Assembly (NCBI RefSeq): GCF_002944405.1
Contig: NZ_CP024307.1
Span: forward strand, 2,872,501 to 2,936,500
Source of the DNA: Sinorhizobium fredii
GTDB taxonomy: Bacteria > Pseudomonadota > Alphaproteobacteria > Rhizobiales > Rhizobiaceae
Direction: 5' to 3'
DNA length: 64,000 nt
Shown here: positions 61,952-64,000 of the stretch, in pieces
How the letters are laid out: each line of letters begins with the position of its first letter
Numbering within the stretch: position 1 is the stretch's first letter
Notes under the pieces: generated by a model
The model's input: the letters and a program-made list of their open reading frames with translations, nothing else
The model's database searches: none
What the model was told of the DNA's origin: nothing
Made by a program: the position numbers and the translations under genes

Positions 61952-62710
61952 TCAGTTCAGGTTCAGCGCGGCAAGCTCGGCGTCGGTGGCCTTCTGCCAC
62001 GCGGCGAGCAGCGCCTCATTGGGCGTGTGGCGCAACCCGAGTCGGGCGAGCATGTCGTAGCGGGTCGAGCCGGAAAGGCCGAAGCTCGCGGCAACCCGCG
62101 GACGCCAATAGGCGACCGCTTCCCGGGCAGCACGGCGCCCCTCCTCCGTCTCGGCAATTCGTTTCAGCCCGTCGATGCCGAGTTCGGCGTGGCGGGTTTC
62201 GCGCGGCAAAATCGCCCGGAGGACTTCGGCAAGCGGCTGGTAGGAGACGCGCGCCAGTTCGCCGAGCTGAATGACGACCGCCTTGCCCATCAGCACGTTC
62301 ATGACGACCGCATCGATCCAGCCTTCGAGCGGGTAGTGGAGGACCGAAAGCCGCATGTCGCCGCCGCGGCGCTCCGCACCGATATCGGCATTGCGGGGAA
62401 GCCGCGCCGACCACGGGTGATGGACCGCATAACGCACCGTATCGGCACCAAAATCGCCCATGATCTCGAGCACCCGCCCCGCATGGTCCGCCTTTTCCAA
62501 CACGATCCGCGCCGCCGCGATGCGCTCCTTGATCCCCGGAGCATCGTTGATGACATCGGCGAAGCCGGCAGAACCGGCGAGTTCGCTGTCGACGAAGCTC
62601 GCCATCAGCCGGAGAAGTTCGCCGCGATAGCGCGGCGGCACGTTGTCCGGCGAGGTGAGCAGGCCGCCCTGGGCAAGATAGTCCTCGATCGGCATCGTTT
62701 CATCGGACAT
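61952..62710 (-). CDS. PaaA/PaaC-family protein (phenylacetyl-CoA epoxidase subunit-like), extra copy
   Basis: Helical protein of 252 residues in the phenylacetic acid catabolic (ferritin-like) family. Possible iron-site features are LVDSELAGSAGFADV, VLEKADHAGRV and an ExxH in LPRETRHAELG; the first His-containing motif is less regular than in catalytic PaaA. It lies 20 bp after paaE and 15 bp before paaZ, a position where E. coli has no such gene. It might be a structural or accessory subunit of the epoxidase or work on another ring. ATG 62710 has GGGAGA 6 bases upstream. Confidence 0.75.
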   Translation of the reverse strand: MSDETMPIEDYLAQGGLLTSPDNVPPRYRGELLRLMASFVDSELAGSAGFADVINDAPGIKERIAAARIVLEKADHAGRVLEIMGDFGADTVRYAVHHPWSARLPRNADIGAERRGGDMRLSVLHYPLEGWIDAVVMNVLMGKAVVIQLGELARVSYQPLAEVLRAILPRETRHAELGIDGLKRIAETEEGRRAAREAVAYWRPRVAASFGLSGSTRYDMLARLGLRHTPNEALLAAWQKATDAELAALNLN

Positions 62711-62730
62711 GGAACTTCTCCCTGGGAGCA

Positions 62731-63807
62731 TCACTGGTCGTAGCTGACGACGATGCGGTCGCTCAGCGGATAGCATTGGCAGGTCAGCACATAGCCCTGC
62801 TCGACCTCGTAGTCCTCCAGCGCATGGTTGGTCTCCATCTCAACCTCGCCCTCGACCACCTTGGCGCGGCAGGTGGAACAGACGCCCGCCTTGCAGGCGT
62901 AGGGCGCATCCATCCTGTTTTCGAGTGCGGCTTCGAGGAGGCTCTGCCCCTGTTTCGGAAAGCTGAAGTTGCGCGTCGTACCATCGAGGGTGACGGTCGC
63001 CTCGCAACTCGATTGCCTGTCGGCACCGGCAGCACTTGCGACCTTGCGCCGTGCACGGCCGGGCTGCGAGGACGCGAACAGCTCGAACTTGATCTGCTCG
63101 TCGCCAAGTCCGTGCGCGCGCAGCGCCGCGGCGATCGCCAGCATCATCGGTTCCGGGCCGCAGATGAAGACGGTGTCGACCGATTTCAGATCGATCCAGC
63201 TGCGGAACAGCGCCTCGCATTTCTCCGCGTCGACCCGTCCGGTAAAAAGGTCGATATCCTGGGCTTCGCTTTCGAGGACATGCAATGCCGCAAACCGCCC
63301 GAGATAGAGGTTCTTGAGGTCTTCGAGCTCCTCGCGAAACATGATCGAGCTGACGTGTCGGTTGGCATAGACCAGCGTGAACTGGGACCGCGGCTCGCGC
63401 GCAAGCGTCGTCTTGATGATCGAGAGGAGCGGCGTGATGCCGCTGCCGCCGGCAAAGCCGAGATAGTGTTTTGCCGCATCCGGCTCAATCGGCGTGAAGA
63501 AGCCCCCCATCGGCGGCATCGCTTCCAGCATCTCGCCGCGCTTGAGCTCCTCGTTCGCCCAGGTGGAGAAGCAGCCGCCGTCGACGCGCTTGATGCCGAC
63601 CCTCAGCACACCTTCGTCCTTTCCGGCGCAGATCGAATAGGAGCGGCGCAGCTCCTCGCCGTCGAACATCCGGCGAAACGTCAGGTACTGGCCTTGCGTG
63701 AAATCGAAGGCGGCGCGGTCTTCTTCCCGCGGCATGAGCGTCACGACCACGGCATCGCGCGTTTCGCGCCGGACTTCGGTGACTTGCAGGGGGTGGAAAC
63801 GTGCCAT
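62731..63807 (-). CDS. paaE: PaaE, reductase of the phenylacetyl-CoA epoxidase
   Basis: Reductase of 358 residues: FAD/ferredoxin-NADP reductase domain (RRSYSICAG flavin loop, GFAGGSGITPLLSII, FICGPEPMM) followed by a C-terminal 2Fe-2S ferredoxin domain with ACKAGVCSTCRAKV and a fourth Cys in VLTCQCYPL. It passes electrons from NADPH to the diiron epoxidase PaaAC. The PaaD gene precedes it by 26 bp. Confidence 0.93.
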   Translation of the reverse strand: MARFHPLQVTEVRRETRDAVVVTLMPREEDRAAFDFTQGQYLTFRRMFDGEELRRSYSICAGKDEGVLRVGIKRVDGGCFSTWANEELKRGEMLEAMPPMGGFFTPIEPDAAKHYLGFAGGSGITPLLSIIKTTLAREPRSQFTLVYANRHVSSIMFREELEDLKNLYLGRFAALHVLESEAQDIDLFTGRVDAEKCEALFRSWIDLKSVDTVFICGPEPMMLAIAAALRAHGLGDEQIKFELFASSQPGRARRKVASAAGADRQSSCEATVTLDGTTRNFSFPKQGQSLLEAALENRMDAPYACKAGVCSTCRAKVVEGEVEMETNHALEDYEVEQGYVLTCQCYPLSDRIVVSYDQ

Positions 63808-63833
63808 TTAAGCGGGCCTCACTCTGGATCGCG

Positions 63834-64000
63834 TCAGATGCACTTGAAATAATCGAAAGGTTCTAGGCAGTCGGAGCAGCGATAGCTCGCCTTGCACGGA
63901 GTCGACCCGAACTGGCTGACCTTTTCGGTCCGTGAGGATCCGCAGCGGGGACAGCCGACCGTCAGACTCGGGCGACCGGAGAGACGGTCGATCCGCTTGA
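63834..64000 (-). CDS. paaD: PaaD, C-terminal part (cut by window edge)
   Basis: The last 55 codons of a minus-strand gene with stop TGA at 63834-63836. The end is KRIDRLSGRPSLTVGCPRCG, then FGSTPCKASYRCSDC, ending FDYFKCI, the cysteine-rich tail typical of PaaD/PaaJ maturation proteins (CPxCGS, CKAxYRC, CxxPFDYFK). It is believed to help insert or repair the metal centre of the epoxidase. paaABC presumably lie to the right. Confidence 0.85.
   Translation of the reverse strand, partial: KRIDRLSGRPSLTVGCPRCGSSRTEKVSQFGSTPCKASYRCSDCLEPFDYFKCI

Noticed and set aside
60725..62743. A long plus-strand open frame opposite paaZ and the PaaA/C-like gene
   Set aside because: Same reason: antisense of strongly GC-biased genes, no motif and no start signal.
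1..64000. CRISPR arrays, tRNA/rRNA genes, insertion sequences, phage or plasmid replication genes
   Set aside because: No regularly spaced repeats, no cloverleaf-like or ribosomal sequence, and no transposase, integrase or replication protein could be recognised.

Overview
The window is GC-rich, densely coded alphaproteobacterial DNA of the Sinorhizobium/Ensifer type. The pointers are the gene content (a coxMNOP-type alternative aa3 oxidase, rhizobial polyamine and amino-acid ABC systems, a paa cluster with a Liv-type transporter) and short intergenic repeats of rhizobial character near 14.1, 42.5 and 59.8 kb. Species and replicon cannot be fixed from the sequence alone. No rRNA, tRNA, CRISPR array, insertion sequence or phage gene was seen. 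The region reads as a chain of catabolic, transport and respiratory modules.

Layout. (1) 0-3.5 kb: a quinone/aromatic-electrophile defence group: a VOC dioxygenase fused to an alpha/beta hydrolase, an FMN reductase and a second VOC dioxygenase, with two clear palindromes beside the reverse-strand genes. (2) 3.5-19.7 kb: polyamine/amino-acid use: a spermidine/putrescine-type ABC transporter with a nitrilase-family amidase, a polar amino-acid ABC transporter without its ATPase, an agmatinase-family ureohydrolase divergent from a LysR regulator, an aminotransferase, an EamA exporter, an aldehyde dehydrogenase, a damaged transglutaminase-like gene and puuB. (3) 19.8-26 kb: a FadR-type regulator overlapping a Cys/Met-metabolism PLP enzyme, followed by a complete sugar-type ABC transporter. 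(4) 26.1-31.1 kb: cytochrome c and coxMNOP plus a small subunit IV. (5) 31.3-39.4 kb: a sulfur-scavenging cluster: Rrf2 regulator, ssuA-D-C-B, flavin reductase, a short acyl-CoA-dehydrogenase-like flavoprotein, a small unknown protein and an FAD/NAD(P)-binding protein. AT-rich candidate operators sit at three promoters. (6) 39.7-43.4 kb: a large FAD/GcvT demethylase-like enzyme, a strong terminator and a VWA (DUF1194-like) protein. (7) 43.4-64 kb: aromatic amine and phenylacetate breakdown.

Region 7 forms a nearly continuous route. TynA (topaquinone amine oxidase, periplasm) makes phenylacetaldehyde or its hydroxy analogue, FeaB oxidises it to the acid, and FeaR is the AraC activator. PaaK makes the CoA thioester, and the PaaABCE epoxidase (only PaaE and the end of PaaD are inside the window), PaaG, PaaZ and a fused hydratase/3-hydroxyacyl-CoA dehydrogenase carry it toward beta-oxidation products. 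A LivJHMGF-type importer lies in the paaN operon and probably brings in the aromatic acid or a related substrate. A TetR (PaaR-like) regulator closes the paaG-paaI-paaK operon, and a near-perfect palindrome sits between divergent paaN and paaG. No thiolase (paaJ) is visible, and paaABC presumably lie beyond the right edge.

The most unusual points are the VOC-hydrolase fusion, the transglutaminase-like gene with both a frameshift and loss of the expected nucleophile, the extra PaaA/PaaC-family gene between paaE and paaZ, the PLP lyase coupled to a sugar-type importer, and the unassigned flavoenzymes of the sulfur cluster.
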